Assembly: GCA_003160265.1 (NCBI GenBank)
Contig: PLQY01000033.1
Coordinates: forward strand, 14,997-29,179
DNA: 14,183 nucleotides
Origin: Peptococcaceae bacterium
GTDB taxonomy: Bacteria; Bacillota; DSM-12270; Thermacetogeniales; Thermacetogeniaceae
Direction of reading: 5' to 3'
Part shown: positions 1-7,554 of the stretch, in pieces
Position numbering within the stretch: position 1 is the stretch's first letter
Layout: the number at the start of each line of letters is the position of its first letter
The notes under the pieces: model-generated
Seen by the model: only the letters and a program-made list of their open reading frames with translations
What the model was told of the DNA's origin: nothing
Database searches by the model: none
Program-made: the position numbers and the translations under genes

Positions 1-1182
1 GATTGGTGTTCCGTCGCCCGGTTGTACCCCGAACAGGGAGGCCAGGGTGGCGCCCAGGTCGGCCATGGTCTGCCGGGTCCCGATGGCCGCAGGCCTGACC
101 TGCGGCCCTGCCAGCAGCAGGGGTACGTATTCCCGGGAATGATCGGTGCTGGGCGTGGTGGGGTCGTTGCCGTGATCGGCGGTGATCGCCAGGATATCGC
201 CCGCTTCCAGCGACCCCAGAATCTCCGGCAAGAATCCGTCAAACTCCTGGAGAGCCCCGGCATACCCGGCAGGGTCGTTGCGGTGTCCGTAAAGCATGTC
301 GAAATCGACCAGGGTGGCGAAGACCAGCCCCCGGTCCATCTCCTGAAAAGCTTGCAGAGCCTTGAGGGCGATCTCCATGTTGCCGCTGGCGGGAAGCGGC
401 CGGTTGACGCCGTGTCCGGCAAAGACATCGTAGACCTTACCCACCCCGGCTACCTGGTAGCCGGCATCGTTCAGGCGGTCAAGCAGGGTGGGCGCCGGAG
501 GCGGCAGGGAGATATCGTGGCGCCGGGAGGTGCGCTGGAAGTGGCCGGGTGTGCCGATGAACGGACGGGCAATCACCCGTCCCACCGCATACTCCCCGGT
601 GAGGATCCGGCGAGCGATCTCACAGATCCGGTAAAGTTCCGGGACCGGGATGATCTCCTCGTGGGCGGCGATCTGAAACACGCTGTCGGCAGAGGTGTAG
701 ACGATGGGCGAGCCGGTCTGCAGGTGCTCCCTGCCCAGTTCCTCGATGATCTCGGTGCCTGAAGCCGCCTTGTTGCCAAGCACCTTTCTGCCGGTGCGTT
801 CCTGGAAGGCGTCGATCACCTCGGGCGGGAAACCGTGCGGGTAAACAGGAAACGGCTTGACCAGGGTGACTCCCATCATCTCCCAGTGGCCGCTGGTGGT
901 ATCCTTCCCGGCTGAGCGCATCTGCATCTTTCCGCAGGCAGCCTGCGGTTCGGCCACCGGCGGCACACCCTTGACAGGAATGATGTTGCCGAGGCCAAGC
1001 AGACCCAGATGGGGGAGATCCAGGCCTCCCACCGCCTCCGCCAGGTGCCCCAGGGTGCATGAGCCTGTATCGCCGTAGGCCGCGGCATCAGGCGCCTCCC
1101 CGACGCCCATGCCGTCCATGACCAGGATCAGGGCGCGCCTCAGCCCGCCTTGATCCTTATGCCCGGGGATGAGCTCGTTCAT
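1..1182 (-). CDS. deoB: Phosphopentomutase (3' end cut by the window edge)
   Basis: DeoB interconverts (deoxy)ribose 1-phosphate and 5-phosphate, linking nucleoside phosphorolysis to the pentose phosphate pool. The frame is open from ATG at 1182 to base 1 (394 codons, no stop). An N-terminal metal-site motif [12 protein letters not shown] carries D23. KDTTSGHWE carries T95, aligning with the Thr phosphorylated in Bacillus DeoB (T85; T95 and D23 are both shifted by 10). [33 protein letters not shown] and, near the end, TADHGNDP and [11 protein letters not shown] are family signatures. The visible end (GDGTPI) aligns close to the usual C-terminus, so roughly 10 residues are probably missing. 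A strong SD (GGGAGG) lies 4 bases before the ATG. The start overlaps the xerD 3' end by 26 bp, implying translational coupling. Bacillus has the same xerD-deoB order, with a purine nucleoside phosphorylase next. Confidence 0.96.
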   Translation of the reverse strand, partial: MNELIPGHKDQGGLRRALILVMDGMGVGEAPDAAAYGDTGSCTLGHLAEAVGGLDLPHLGLLGLGNIIPVKGVPPVAEPQAACGKMQMRSAGKDTTSGHWEMMGVTLVKPFPVYPHGFPPEVIDAFQERTGRKVLGNKAASGTEIIEELGREHLQTGSPIVYTSADSVFQIAAHEEIIPVPELYRICEIARRILTGEYAVGRVIARPFIGTPGHFQRTSRRHDISLPPPAPTLLDRLNDAGYQVAGVGKVYDVFAGHGVNRPLPASGNMEIALKALQAFQEMDRGLVFATLVDFDMLYGHRNDPAGYAGALQEFDGFLPEILGSLEAGDILAITADHGNDPTTPSTDHSREYVPLLLAGPQVRPAAIGTRQTMADLGATLASLFGVQPGDGTPI

Positions 1183-2053
1183 AGACCTCCCTCAACTTTC
1201 TCTGGCTAAGATGGGTATAGATTTGAGTGGTAGTAACATCTGCGTGTCCCAGCAACTCCTGGACAACCCGGAGATCCGCCCCGTTTTCCAAAAGGTGGGT
1301 GGCAAAGGAGTGGCGCAGCACGTGGGGAGTGATCTCCTTCGGTATGCCACCCCTCTTGGCGTACTCCTTGAGGATCTTCCAAAACCCCTGGCGCGTCAGC
1401 CGTTTGCCGTGCAAATTCAGGTAGATGGCCTTCTCCCAGGTATTTTTTCTTAGCTTGACCCAGCCCCTGTTCAGGTATTCCCGGTTGCATTGGACGGCGA
1501 TCTCCCCGACCGGAATGATCCGCTCCTTGGAACCTTTCCCCAGGCAGCGGACAAAGCCGCGTTCCAGGTTGAGATGCTCGGTATTCAGCCCGACCACCTC
1601 CGAGACCCTCATGCCGGCAGCGTACATGAGTTCGAGCATCGCCCGGTCCCTCAGCCCGGCAATGGTGCCGCTCTTTGGCTGCGCCAGGAGCAGGTCGACC
1701 TCCTTGACACTGAGAATGCGCGGCAGGTGCTTTTCCTGCCTCGGGGACTCCAGGTTGGAGGTCGGGTCAACCGCGATCACGTGCTCTTGCAACAGGTACC
1801 GGTAGAAGCAGCGAATCGCCGCCAGGTAGCGGGACGTCGTCCTGGCAGTGTCCCCCTTCTCCCGCAGCGCGCCGAAGTAATCCAGAATAGTAGCCTGTGA
1901 CACCTCTTCAAAGGACACCTGCTCTGTAGCCAGGTACCCGGAAAAGTGCGTCAGGTCGTACCGGTATGACTGCACCGTGTTGCCGGCCATACCCCTGACC
2001 ACGCGGAGGTGGTTTAAAAACTCCCTGAGAAGCTCTTCTCGCGACTGGATCAC
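1157..2053 (-). CDS. xerD: Site-specific tyrosine recombinase XerD
   Basis: XerD with XerC resolves chromosome dimers at dif during cell division. The 298-aa product has normal family length. It has an N-terminal SAM-like core-binding domain (about residues 5-90) and a C-terminal catalytic domain. All catalytic residues are visible: R149 in [14 protein letters not shown]173 in GKGSKER, H244 and R247 in [13 protein letters not shown]270 in [13 protein letters not shown], and nucleophile Y279. The start is GTG at 2053, with a G-rich stretch (TGGGGG) about 10 bases upstream as a weak SD. It lies downstream of a terminator (2106-2142), so it probably begins its own unit with deoB, although I found no convincing promoter in the short gap. 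Assignment to XerD rather than XerC rests on sequence feel and on the spoIIM-xerD-deoB context known from Bacillus. Confidence 0.95.
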   Translation of the reverse strand: MIQSREELLREFLNHLRVVRGMAGNTVQSYRYDLTHFSGYLATEQVSFEEVSQATILDYFGALREKGDTARTTSRYLAAIRCFYRYLLQEHVIAVDPTSNLESPRQEKHLPRILSVKEVDLLLAQPKSGTIAGLRDRAMLELMYAAGMRVSEVVGLNTEHLNLERGFVRCLGKGSKERIIPVGEIAVQCNREYLNRGWVKLRKNTWEKAIYLNLHGKRLTRQGFWKILKEYAKRGGIPKEITPHVLRHSFATHLLENGADLRVVQELLGHADVTTTQIYTHLSQRKLREVYERAHPRA

Positions 2054-2105
2054 GGATCAATCTACCCCCATTATTTACCTCTTGACATAATTAACTTCCA
2101 CACGC

Positions 2106-2142
2106 AAAAAAAAATTCCTCTTTTTCCCGGTCTCAAGAGGAA
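2106..2142 (-). terminator. Rho-independent terminator after the spoIIM-distal gene
   Basis: On the minus strand a perfect 8-bp stem TTCCTCTT / AAGAGGAA closes a 12-base loop and is followed at once by nine T residues (plus-strand A run at 2106-2114; arms at 2115-2122 and 2135-2142). It starts 18 bases past the stop of the small membrane gene and about 50 bases before xerD, so it probably ends the long spo0A-to-spoIIM unit. Confidence 0.8.
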
Positions 2143-2159
2143 GAAAATTCTCAGGAGGT

Positions 2160-2441
2160 CTAGTCGGAGCCGGGGGCGGCCTGTTTGGTATCACCGGAAT
2201 AGTAGCCTTGCAGCCATTGCAGGAACCGATCCCCCTGGCCATGGACCGGTTTGGGCTCGAGCGGCTGCTCGACCCTCATCTCCGCAGGTTGACTTTGGAG
2301 CAGGCGGTTCTTGAAACTGGCAACGCCTGATATAAAGTTGAAAAACTGTGGAGTGATCATCCAGATCAACAACAAGAACAGCAGCAGCCGGATGACAACA
2401 CCCACTTTATGCCTCCAGTTGGTGACCGCGATCAAATACAT
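2160..2441 (-). CDS. Small single-span membrane protein between spoIIM and xerD (possible YqzK/DUF4227 type)
   Basis: The frame could start at 2474, but ATG at 2441 has a strong SD (GGAGGGG, about 4 bases upstream), giving 93 aa beginning MYLIAVTNWRHKVG. One hydrophobic segment covers about residues 14-35 (RLLLFLLLIWMITPQFF). After it comes a hydrophilic tail with prolines and charged residues, ending QAAPGSD. Short basic N-terminus followed by a membrane span suggests N-in topology with the tail outside, or in the intermembrane space during engulfment. I do not recognise conserved motifs. Bacillus has a small membrane protein (YqzK, DUF4227) beside xerD in the same neighbourhood, so homology by position is plausible but unproven. 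It is the last gene before the terminator. Confidence 0.72.
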   Translation of the reverse strand: MYLIAVTNWRHKVGVVIRLLLFLLLIWMITPQFFNFISGVASFKNRLLQSQPAEMRVEQPLEPKPVHGQGDRFLQWLQGYYSGDTKQAAPGSD

Positions 2442-2558
2442 ATGCTCCCCTCCAGACAGTCTCACCAGGTGCATTTATTACTGCTTTTGAAAAATATGCA
2501 TGTCCCGTCCAGCTTAGAACAAGCACCGGAAAATCACCGCGCCCGCAGGCGCTGCCGG

Positions 2559-3191
2559 CTAGAGAAGCGTGGCCAACCGCATGATACCCGGCACGAGGTA
2601 GGCCTCAACCCAGGTTCCAGCCAGGACAAGAAGTGCCAGGGCCATAAAAAGCAGGGTATACAGCAGAATTCTCGTAAACACCGGGGTCTCCCGGGAACTT
2701 TTAAAAAGAGACATCGTGAAATAGAGAGCCAGGGCTCCCGCCCCGAGCAAACCCGGTACATAGAACAGGTTTTGGGGAAGCACTGCGACCAGGGCCAGCA
2801 ACAAGCCCTGGCCGGCCTTCTCCTTGACCAGAAAGCCGACTGTAAAGCCCAAGATAAACCCCCTGGCGCCAACCAGCAGGATCACCAGGGGAGCGCCCAC
2901 CACAGTCAGCCCAAGCAACCAGAGAATCCCCAGCGAATACAACTGGCCCTTGAGGATCTCCACCCACGCCTTGAGGGCCGGAAACTGGCCATTCTGCGCC
3001 AGAGCGCCCACGCTGTTCAAGAAGCTGTTCAGATACTGCCGCAAATCATCCAATTGGATCGGGTTCAGGGTACGGAGGGCCAGAGCCCCCGCGATCAAGC
3101 CCAGAACAAAAGTTCCGGCAACGCAGGCGATGAGAACGAGCAATTCTTGCTGTTGGCTCAACCTGAGGCGCGCGTGCACAGACTGGATCAT
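2559..3191 (-). CDS. spoIIM: Stage II sporulation protein M
   Basis: SpoIIM is a mother-cell membrane protein. With SpoIID and SpoIIP it forms the complex that degrades septal peptidoglycan and drives engulfment of the forespore. Several hydrophobic spans (about residues 17-43, 88-110, 113-124, 131-158, 176-196) fit the usual five-span topology. Family hallmarks are GFILGFTVGFLV and LLLALVAVLPQNLFYVP, with GTWVEAYLVP near the C-terminus. The frame can start at GTG 3200, but ATG at 3191 is preceded by GGTGA 5 bases upstream, while the GTG has no SD. I therefore take 3191 (210 aa, usual length). In Bacillus the gene is read by sigma-E. Here a CATAAAAT at 3278-3285 resembles a sigma-E -10, but no -35 is clear. 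Confidence 0.95.
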   Translation of the reverse strand: MIQSVHARLRLSQQQELLVLIACVAGTFVLGLIAGALALRTLNPIQLDDLRQYLNSFLNSVGALAQNGQFPALKAWVEILKGQLYSLGILWLLGLTVVGAPLVILLVGARGFILGFTVGFLVKEKAGQGLLLALVAVLPQNLFYVPGLLGAGALALYFTMSLFKSSRETPVFTRILLYTLLFMALALLVLAGTWVEAYLVPGIMRLATLL

Positions 3192-3200
3192 GTCTCTCAC

Positions 3201-3366
3201 CCGGAGGCCATTATGATCACTACATAGGGGGCATTCCTCGAATAGGTGTGTCCCCGGACCTTTAATCCTCCTGTGAGATTTTATGCCAACACCAGGAAAG
3301 CAAGTACAAATTTACATCAGAGGGTAAGCGTGTCAGGAAGGACAGCGCTCGTAGGGCAGGCAGAGT
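3201..3366. other. Intergenic gap nudF-spoIIM with weak sigma-E-like -10
   Basis: This 166-bp gap holds no gene. On the minus strand, CATAAAAT (plus 3278-3285) matches 7 of 8 positions of a sigma-E -10 (CATACAAT), which would suit spoIIM, but no good -35 precedes it. Just after it an isolated AGGAGG is not followed by a usable start codon. A GGGG...CCCC segment around 3210-3260 with inner ATTC/GAAT arms could form a loose REP-like hairpin. I see no terminator after nudF. Confidence 0.3.
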
Positions 3367-3945
3367 CTAAAAATCTGAGCAGCCTTGCTGTATGCGACTC
3401 AAAACGAGAATGCCGATGATGGTCTTGGCGTCGCGGATCTCCCCGCGGTAGATCATCCGGAGCGCTTCGGCAACCGGAACTGTTGCCACCTCGATAAACT
3501 CCTCGTCATCGGTATGGGCAACCCCCTGCTCCAGACCGGTGGCCATAATGATGTAGAGCAGTTCGTCGCTGAAACCCGGAGTGCTAAAATAGGAAAAGAG
3601 GGTCTTCCACTGCCGCGCCCGGCACCCCGTCTCCTCTTCCAATTCCCGGCGGGCGCAGGAGAGGGGGCTCTCTCCCCGGTCCCTCTTCCCGGCCGGGATC
3701 TCCAGCAAGATCTCTCCGGTGGCGTGGCGGTACTGGCGCACCATGAGCAGTTCACCCTGCTCCGTCAGGGCGATCACCGCAACGGCTCCGGGGTGCTCGA
3801 TCACCTCGCGGGTGGTGGTTGACCCATTGGGGAGAGCGACTGTATCCACCCGCAGCTTGATCATCTTGCCCTCAAAGACCCGCTCGGTGCTGATGGTCTT
3901 TTCCTCAAGGTTGACGTCGCGCCCAGAGGGCACCCGCGTGTTCAT
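3367..3945 (-). CDS. nudF: ADP-ribose pyrophosphatase, Nudix hydrolase
   Basis: The enzyme hydrolyses ADP-ribose to AMP and ribose 5-phosphate, a housekeeping clearance of reactive ADP-sugars. A perfect Nudix box (G-x5-E-x7-REUxEExGU) lies at residues 86-108: G86, E92, R100-E101-L102, E104-E105, G107. The following FSYFSTPGFSDELLYIIMA and the preceding HPGAVAVIALTEQGELLMVRQYRHATGE are typical of the ADPR-pyrophosphatase subgroup (B. subtilis NudF-like, about 185 aa). I chose ATG 3945 (192 aa) because AAGGGGAG lies about 7 bases upstream and the protein starts like NudF. Longer forms are open: ATG 4026 overlaps the upstream stop codon as TGATG but has no SD, and the frame reaches 4056. It lies between the PepT-like gene and spoIIM. 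Confidence 0.93.
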   Translation of the reverse strand: MNTRVPSGRDVNLEEKTISTERVFEGKMIKLRVDTVALPNGSTTTREVIEHPGAVAVIALTEQGELLMVRQYRHATGEILLEIPAGKRDRGESPLSCARRELEEETGCRARQWKTLFSYFSTPGFSDELLYIIMATGLEQGVAHTDDEEFIEVATVPVAEALRMIYRGEIRDAKTIIGILVLSRIQQGCSDF

Positions 3946-4025
3946 CCCATTCTCCCCTTCGATAACAGTTGTTCCCGATGATTCTGGCAACGCCAGACGA
4001 ATAAGCCGGGTAGAGGTGGGGGACA

Positions 4026-5153
4026 TCAAAGCGAAGTTATAATCTCCCAGAGCCACCTGGCATCAGCCACCAGATCGCTCAGGCGAAGAAATTCTTCCGT
4101 AGTATGCACCTGCTTCATCCCGATCCCCAGGTTGGCGGCGGTCCTCCCCGCAGCATTGATGTTGTTGGCGTCGCTGCCGCCGCCGCTGGTCTCGTAGCTG
4201 ACCTTCAGCCCGAGCTTGCCGGCAGCTCCGGCAGCAATCCGGAAAACCGGAAGGTCCCGATCCAGGTGGAATTCCGGGTACTTAAAGGTTACCCGCACCT
4301 CGCTCCCGGCCCCCGCCGCCTCCGCCGCCCTGGTAAACTCGGAGCCAATCTTGGAGGTCAGGGAGTCCATCTTCGCCCGGTCTAGGCTCCGCACCTCTCC
4401 CTGGATAAAGCAGGAGTCGGGGATGATATTCGTTGCCTTACCACCCTGGATAACACCTATGTTGGAGGTGGTTTCAGCATCGATGCGGCCCAATGGCAGC
4501 CGGGCCAGTGCCTGTCCAGCCACCTGGATGGCGTTGATTCCCCGTTCCGGCTCGATCCCGGCGTGAGCAGCCCGACCTCTGATAATGACATCAAGCTGGT
4601 TCTGGGCGGGGGCGGCGGTGATCATGGTACCCGGATCGCCATCACTATCCAGCACATAACCGAACTCTGACTTCAACCTGCTACAGTCGAAGTGCTTGCT
4701 CCCCAGCAGGCCCTGCTCCTCTCCCACCGTGAAGATTATCTCCAGGTCGCCGTGCTGCGCCGGCTGCCGGCGCAGCACCTCCAGCACCTCGATGATCGCC
4801 GCAATGGCGGCCTTGTCGTCTCCCCCCAGAATGGTACTCCCCTCACTGCGAAAGACGCCGTCCTTGAACACTACCTTTACCCCATCGGCCATGTTGACCG
4901 TATCCATGTGGGCACAGAGAAAAAGAGCCGGACTGTTCTTGTCCCCGGGCAGGCAGGTATAGATATTCCCGGTATCACCGCCGATCCGGTCTCCCGTATC
5001 GTCCTCGGTGACCTCCAGGCCAAACCCGGCCAGGCGGTGTTTGAGGTAGTCCGCTATCCCTCTCTCCCGAAATGATGGCGAGGCAATCTCCGCCAGTCTG
5101 ATAAACTCCTGGGTCAACCGTTCCTCGTTGATGCCGTCCACCTGTTGTTCCAA
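4026..5153 (-). CDS. PepT-like M20 family metallopeptidase (tripeptidase-type)
   Basis: This 375-aa protein is a cytoplasmic di-zinc aminopeptidase-like enzyme of the M20 family, closest to the tripeptidase-T-like YqjE group, probably releasing N-terminal residues from short peptides. Metal and catalytic residues are visible: H82 and D84 in AHMDTV, D112 in LGGDDKAA, E145/E146 in TVGEEQGLLG, D169 in VLDSDGD, and H350 in KQVHTTEE. A dimerisation-domain insert is seen around RGRAAHAGIEPERGINAI (about residues 193-210). The start is TTG at 5153, with AAGAGGGAG about 9 bases upstream, lying over the end of spo0A. The gap to spo0A is only 14 bp, so the two are co-transcribed. The exact substrate cannot be told from sequence. 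Confidence 0.9.
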   Translation of the reverse strand: MEQQVDGINEERLTQEFIRLAEIASPSFRERGIADYLKHRLAGFGLEVTEDDTGDRIGGDTGNIYTCLPGDKNSPALFLCAHMDTVNMADGVKVVFKDGVFRSEGSTILGGDDKAAIAAIIEVLEVLRRQPAQHGDLEIIFTVGEEQGLLGSKHFDCSRLKSEFGYVLDSDGDPGTMITAAPAQNQLDVIIRGRAAHAGIEPERGINAIQVAGQALARLPLGRIDAETTSNIGVIQGGKATNIIPDSCFIQGEVRSLDRAKMDSLTSKIGSEFTRAAEAAGAGSEVRVTFKYPEFHLDRDLPVFRIAAGAAGKLGLKVSYETSGGGSDANNINAAGRTAANLGIGMKQVHTTEEFLRLSDLVADARWLWEIITSL

Positions 5154-5167
5154 AAATAATCTCCCTC

Positions 5168-5935
5168 TTAACTGACCTTTAACCCTACCCGCAGCCGGTC
5201 GGCCACCATGGCGATGAATTCGGAATTGGTCGGTTTGCCGCGTTCGACATCGATAGTGTAACCGAATACCTTGTTCATCAGATCCACATTGCCGCGGTCC
5301 CAGGCCAACTCGATGGCATGGCGGATTGCCCGCTCCACCCTGCTGGGTGTAGTGTTGTACTTTTCAGCGATCATCGGGTAGAGCTCCTTGGTCACAGCGC
5401 CCAACAGGGTCATCTCCCTGCTCACGTTGATGATCGCCTCCCGCAGGTACTGGTAGCCACGCACGTGGGCAGGCACCCCCATCTGATGAATCAGGTTGGT
5501 CACGTCCACATCGAGATTGTGCGACTTAGAGTGCAGGCTCAGGACCTGGGTGCCCGTGCTGCCGTTAGCCAGTTGCCGTACCCTGTTCCCCAGCACATCC
5601 AGGTCAAAGGGTTTCAGTATGTAATAGTGCGCTCCCAGTTCGACGGCCCTTCTGATCTGGTTTTCCTGTCCGAAGGCAGTCAGAATGATCACCTTGGGGC
5701 GCTCATCATACGTGGCGTTAAGCTGCTCCAGCACCCCGATCCCATCAAGATGAGGCATGATCAGGTCTATGATCATCACATCCGGCATCTCCTGGCTCAA
5801 CATCTCCAGCGCCTGCAGGCCATGATTGGCAATGCCTGAAACCACGCAATCATCCTGTCTTTCAAAATAATCCTTCAATATCTCGCAGAATTCCTTGTTA
5901 TCATCCACGAGCAACACTTTTACCGGCTTCTCCAA
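5168..5935 (-). CDS. spo0A: Sporulation master response regulator Spo0A
   Basis: Spo0A is the phosphorelay- or kinase-activated transcription factor that commits the cell to sporulation. The 255-aa product has a receiver domain (about 5-125) with acidic pocket D11-D12, phospho-acceptor D57 ([12 protein letters not shown]), T86 and K108 (ILKPFD). A linker follows, then the Spo0A-type DNA-binding domain from about 145 ([22 protein letters not shown]). Its recognition helix is [17 protein letters not shown], about 196-212. Both halves closely match the family and no key residue is missing. The start is TTG at 5935, with a G-rich SD (GGGGGGGAGAG) just upstream; Bacillus also uses a non-ATG start. 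The gene follows spoIVB, as is standard in spore formers, and has its own promoter region (5985-6011). Confidence 0.98.
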   Translation of the reverse strand: MEKPVKVLLVDDNKEFCEILKDYFERQDDCVVSGIANHGLQALEMLSQEMPDVMIIDLIMPHLDGIGVLEQLNATYDERPKVIILTAFGQENQIRRAVELGAHYYILKPFDLDVLGNRVRQLANGSTGTQVLSLHSKSHNLDVDVTNLIHQMGVPAHVRGYQYLREAIINVSREMTLLGAVTKELYPMIAEKYNTTPSRVERAIRHAIELAWDRGNVDLMNKVFGYTIDVERGKPTNSEFIAMVADRLRVGLKVS

Positions 5936-5984
5936 TCTCTCTCCCCCCCTATCTATTACAATATCTGCTTTTCTAAATCTTGTA

Positions 5985-6011
5985 ATTATAGGTTCGCTGC
6001 CCTTTTGTAAA
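5985..6011 (-). promoter_or_regulatory. Putative sigma-A promoter of spo0A
   Basis: On the minus strand a perfect -10 TATAAT (plus 5985-5990) sits 15 bp after TTTACA (plus 6006-6011), which matches 5 of 6 bases of the -35. The spacing is slightly short. It would start transcription about 40 bases before the spo0A start codon. The surrounding 180 bp is clearly more AT-rich than the genes. An overlapping GCAGGGATTTT...GCGAACC has a faint sigma-H look, which would suit spo0A, but it is too poor to call. Confidence 0.5.
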
Positions 6012-6116
6012 ATCCCTGCTTCGAATTATGACATATGCTAGGTCTTTCTGACACCAGGATGAAAGCATTGCTACCCGAAAAACCTAAAAGGCTCCCTAAT
6101 TCTTACGAAAATTTTT

Positions 6117-7472
6117 TCATGCAATTTTCCTGTCTGACCCGCAACTCAGCGACAACTGATTGACCCCGCCCTGGAACAGTCCAGCCTCGTCCATCATCAG
6201 TTCGGCGCTGATGCCATAGCCCCTGGTAGGATCGTTGATGAAAACGTGGGTGACTGCTCCGACCAGCTTTCCATCCTGAATTATCGGACTGCCGCTCATC
6301 CCCTGGATAATCCCCCCGGTCCGGCTGAGGACCTGTGGATCGACCACCCTGATGATAAAGCTCTTGCCGTCAGGACGGGGCTGGGGAAATACGGTCTGGA
6401 TTTCGACATTGAAGGCTTCGATATTCTCACCGTCCAACACGGTCAACATCTGGGCGGGACCCTCCCTGATCTGGCCGCCGACGGCGACCGGAACCGGATT
6501 CGGGTACAGTTGATTGGGAAGGATTGTCTGCAGCACTCCAAAAATGCCGTATTGTGTGTTTTTTTCAATATTGCCGGACATTATGCGGTCGCCCTGAAAC
6601 AAACCGATCTTTTCACCGATCTTTCCGCGCTGAGCTTTTTGTATTCCCTCGACCGCAGCGCCGACAATTTTTCCGTCCTTAAGGTCCAACCACTCGCTGG
6701 TCTCAGAATTTGTGATCACATGACCAAGGGCGCCGAATTTTTTGGTTACCGGGTCGAAAAAGGTGAGAGTCCCTACTCCTGCCGCCCCGTCTCTTACAAA
6801 CAGGCCAATCCGGTAGCGCCTGGTTTCACGGCACAAGACCGGCTTGATATCGTAACTCGCAACCACTCCCCGGCGCTTTACCTGGAGACGAACTGTTCCC
6901 TTACGCCGGGCAAACTGGTCTACCAGTTGGCTCACCTGGGCGTCGCACTGGACATTGACGCCCTCGATGCCAGTGATCACATCTCCGGGGGCAATACCCG
7001 CCTGGCGGGCTGGGCAATAGCTCTTCCCGTCACTGGAGGTGACACCTGAGAAACCGGAGACGATCACCCCTTCAGTTTGCAGGAGCACACCGATGGACTG
7101 TCCCCCCACCATCACCTTGACCGGCGGCACCACCTGCAGGGCGATCTGCTTTAGGGGAAGAATGCCGAACAGCTTCAGTTTCAGATCGATGCGTCCCGGA
7201 ACGGCAGCAACAGGGGCCCGCCCCAGGAAGGGCTGAAACTCCTGACCGGTCTCTCCGGGCTGCCAGTTTAACATCTTTTTACAGTCGTTGGATACGGAGG
7301 CGGTGATCCGCCTGGAGATCTGGGGTGGAAACATGTTCCCAAAAACGATCTGATCCCCGACATTAACCCGGTAGTGCGAGGGGATCAGGCTGAAGGACTG
7401 GAAGAATACCGAATAGATGCAGGTCGCCAGAAAAAATGCGGAGAGAAGACCGTAAAGCCTTCGCTTGCTCAA
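6117..7472 (-). CDS. spoIVB: SpoIVB signalling serine peptidase (S55 family)
   Basis: SpoIVB is made in the forespore, secreted into the intermembrane space, and cleaves SpoIVFA to trigger pro-sigma-K processing in the mother cell. The 451-aa product has an N-terminal membrane anchor (about residues 6-24). A PDZ domain (about 120-210, with ARQAGIAPGDVITGIEGVNV) and the S55 protease domain follow. The catalytic triad aligns with Bacillus H236/D363/S378 at a constant offset of 15: H251 (FGALGHVIT), D378 (RVVDPQ) and S393 (QGMSGSPIIQDGK). THVFINDPTRGYGI is also a family signature. The start is TTG at 7472, with AAGGGATG upstream; an ATG at 7482 is out of frame. The protein is slightly longer than Bacillus SpoIVB (about 425 aa). 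A forespore-type promoter candidate lies in the recN gap. Confidence 0.96.
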   Translation of the reverse strand: MSKRRLYGLLSAFFLATCIYSVFFQSFSLIPSHYRVNVGDQIVFGNMFPPQISRRITASVSNDCKKMLNWQPGETGQEFQPFLGRAPVAAVPGRIDLKLKLFGILPLKQIALQVVPPVKVMVGGQSIGVLLQTEGVIVSGFSGVTSSDGKSYCPARQAGIAPGDVITGIEGVNVQCDAQVSQLVDQFARRKGTVRLQVKRRGVVASYDIKPVLCRETRRYRIGLFVRDGAAGVGTLTFFDPVTKKFGALGHVITNSETSEWLDLKDGKIVGAAVEGIQKAQRGKIGEKIGLFQGDRIMSGNIEKNTQYGIFGVLQTILPNQLYPNPVPVAVGGQIREGPAQMLTVLDGENIEAFNVEIQTVFPQPRPDGKSFIIRVVDPQVLSRTGGIIQGMSGSPIIQDGKLVGAVTHVFINDPTRGYGISAELMMDEAGLFQGGVNQLSLSCGSDRKIA

Positions 7473-7519
7473 TCTCGCTCATCCCTTATTCCTCTCCTGG
7501 CGCTTTCCCCCGTGAATGT

Positions 7520-7550
7520 TAAGTTATCCGCTACCCTCTCCTTTTATTCA
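7520..7550 (-). promoter_or_regulatory. Candidate forespore (sigma-F/G type) promoter of spoIVB
   Basis: Right after the recN stop the minus strand has TGAATA (plus 7545-7550), like the -35 of sigma-F/G promoters. Fifteen bases later comes GGATAACTTA (plus 7520-7529), a partial match to the sigma-F -10 (GGnRAnAnTW, two mismatches). spoIVB is forespore-expressed in Bacillus, so the position makes sense, but the match is imperfect. Confidence 0.3.
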
Positions 7551-7554
7551 ACTA

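Noticed and set aside
22..762. 246-codon plus-strand frame
   Set aside because: It is the antisense shadow of deoB, whose minus frame carries all family motifs; the plus product has no recognisable domain.
2539..2552. Terminator hairpin after spoIIM (GCGCC / GGCGC)
   Set aside because: The stem is perfect but only 5 bp and no T run follows; the downstream small gene is probably co-transcribed.
2409..3227. 272-codon plus-strand frame
   Set aside because: It lies opposite spoIIM and the small membrane gene. Its Gln/His/Lys-rich composition is what the complement of Leu/Val-rich membrane codons gives.
6076..6093. Terminator after spoIVB
   Set aside because: On the minus strand AGCCT-TTT-AGGTT plus a short T run gives only a 5-bp stem with a G-T pair; too weak to call.
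5936..6116. 0A boxes (TGTCGAA) upstream of spo0A
   Set aside because: The best matches (TGTCATA, TGTCAGA) differ at two of seven positions, no better than chance in AT-rich DNA.
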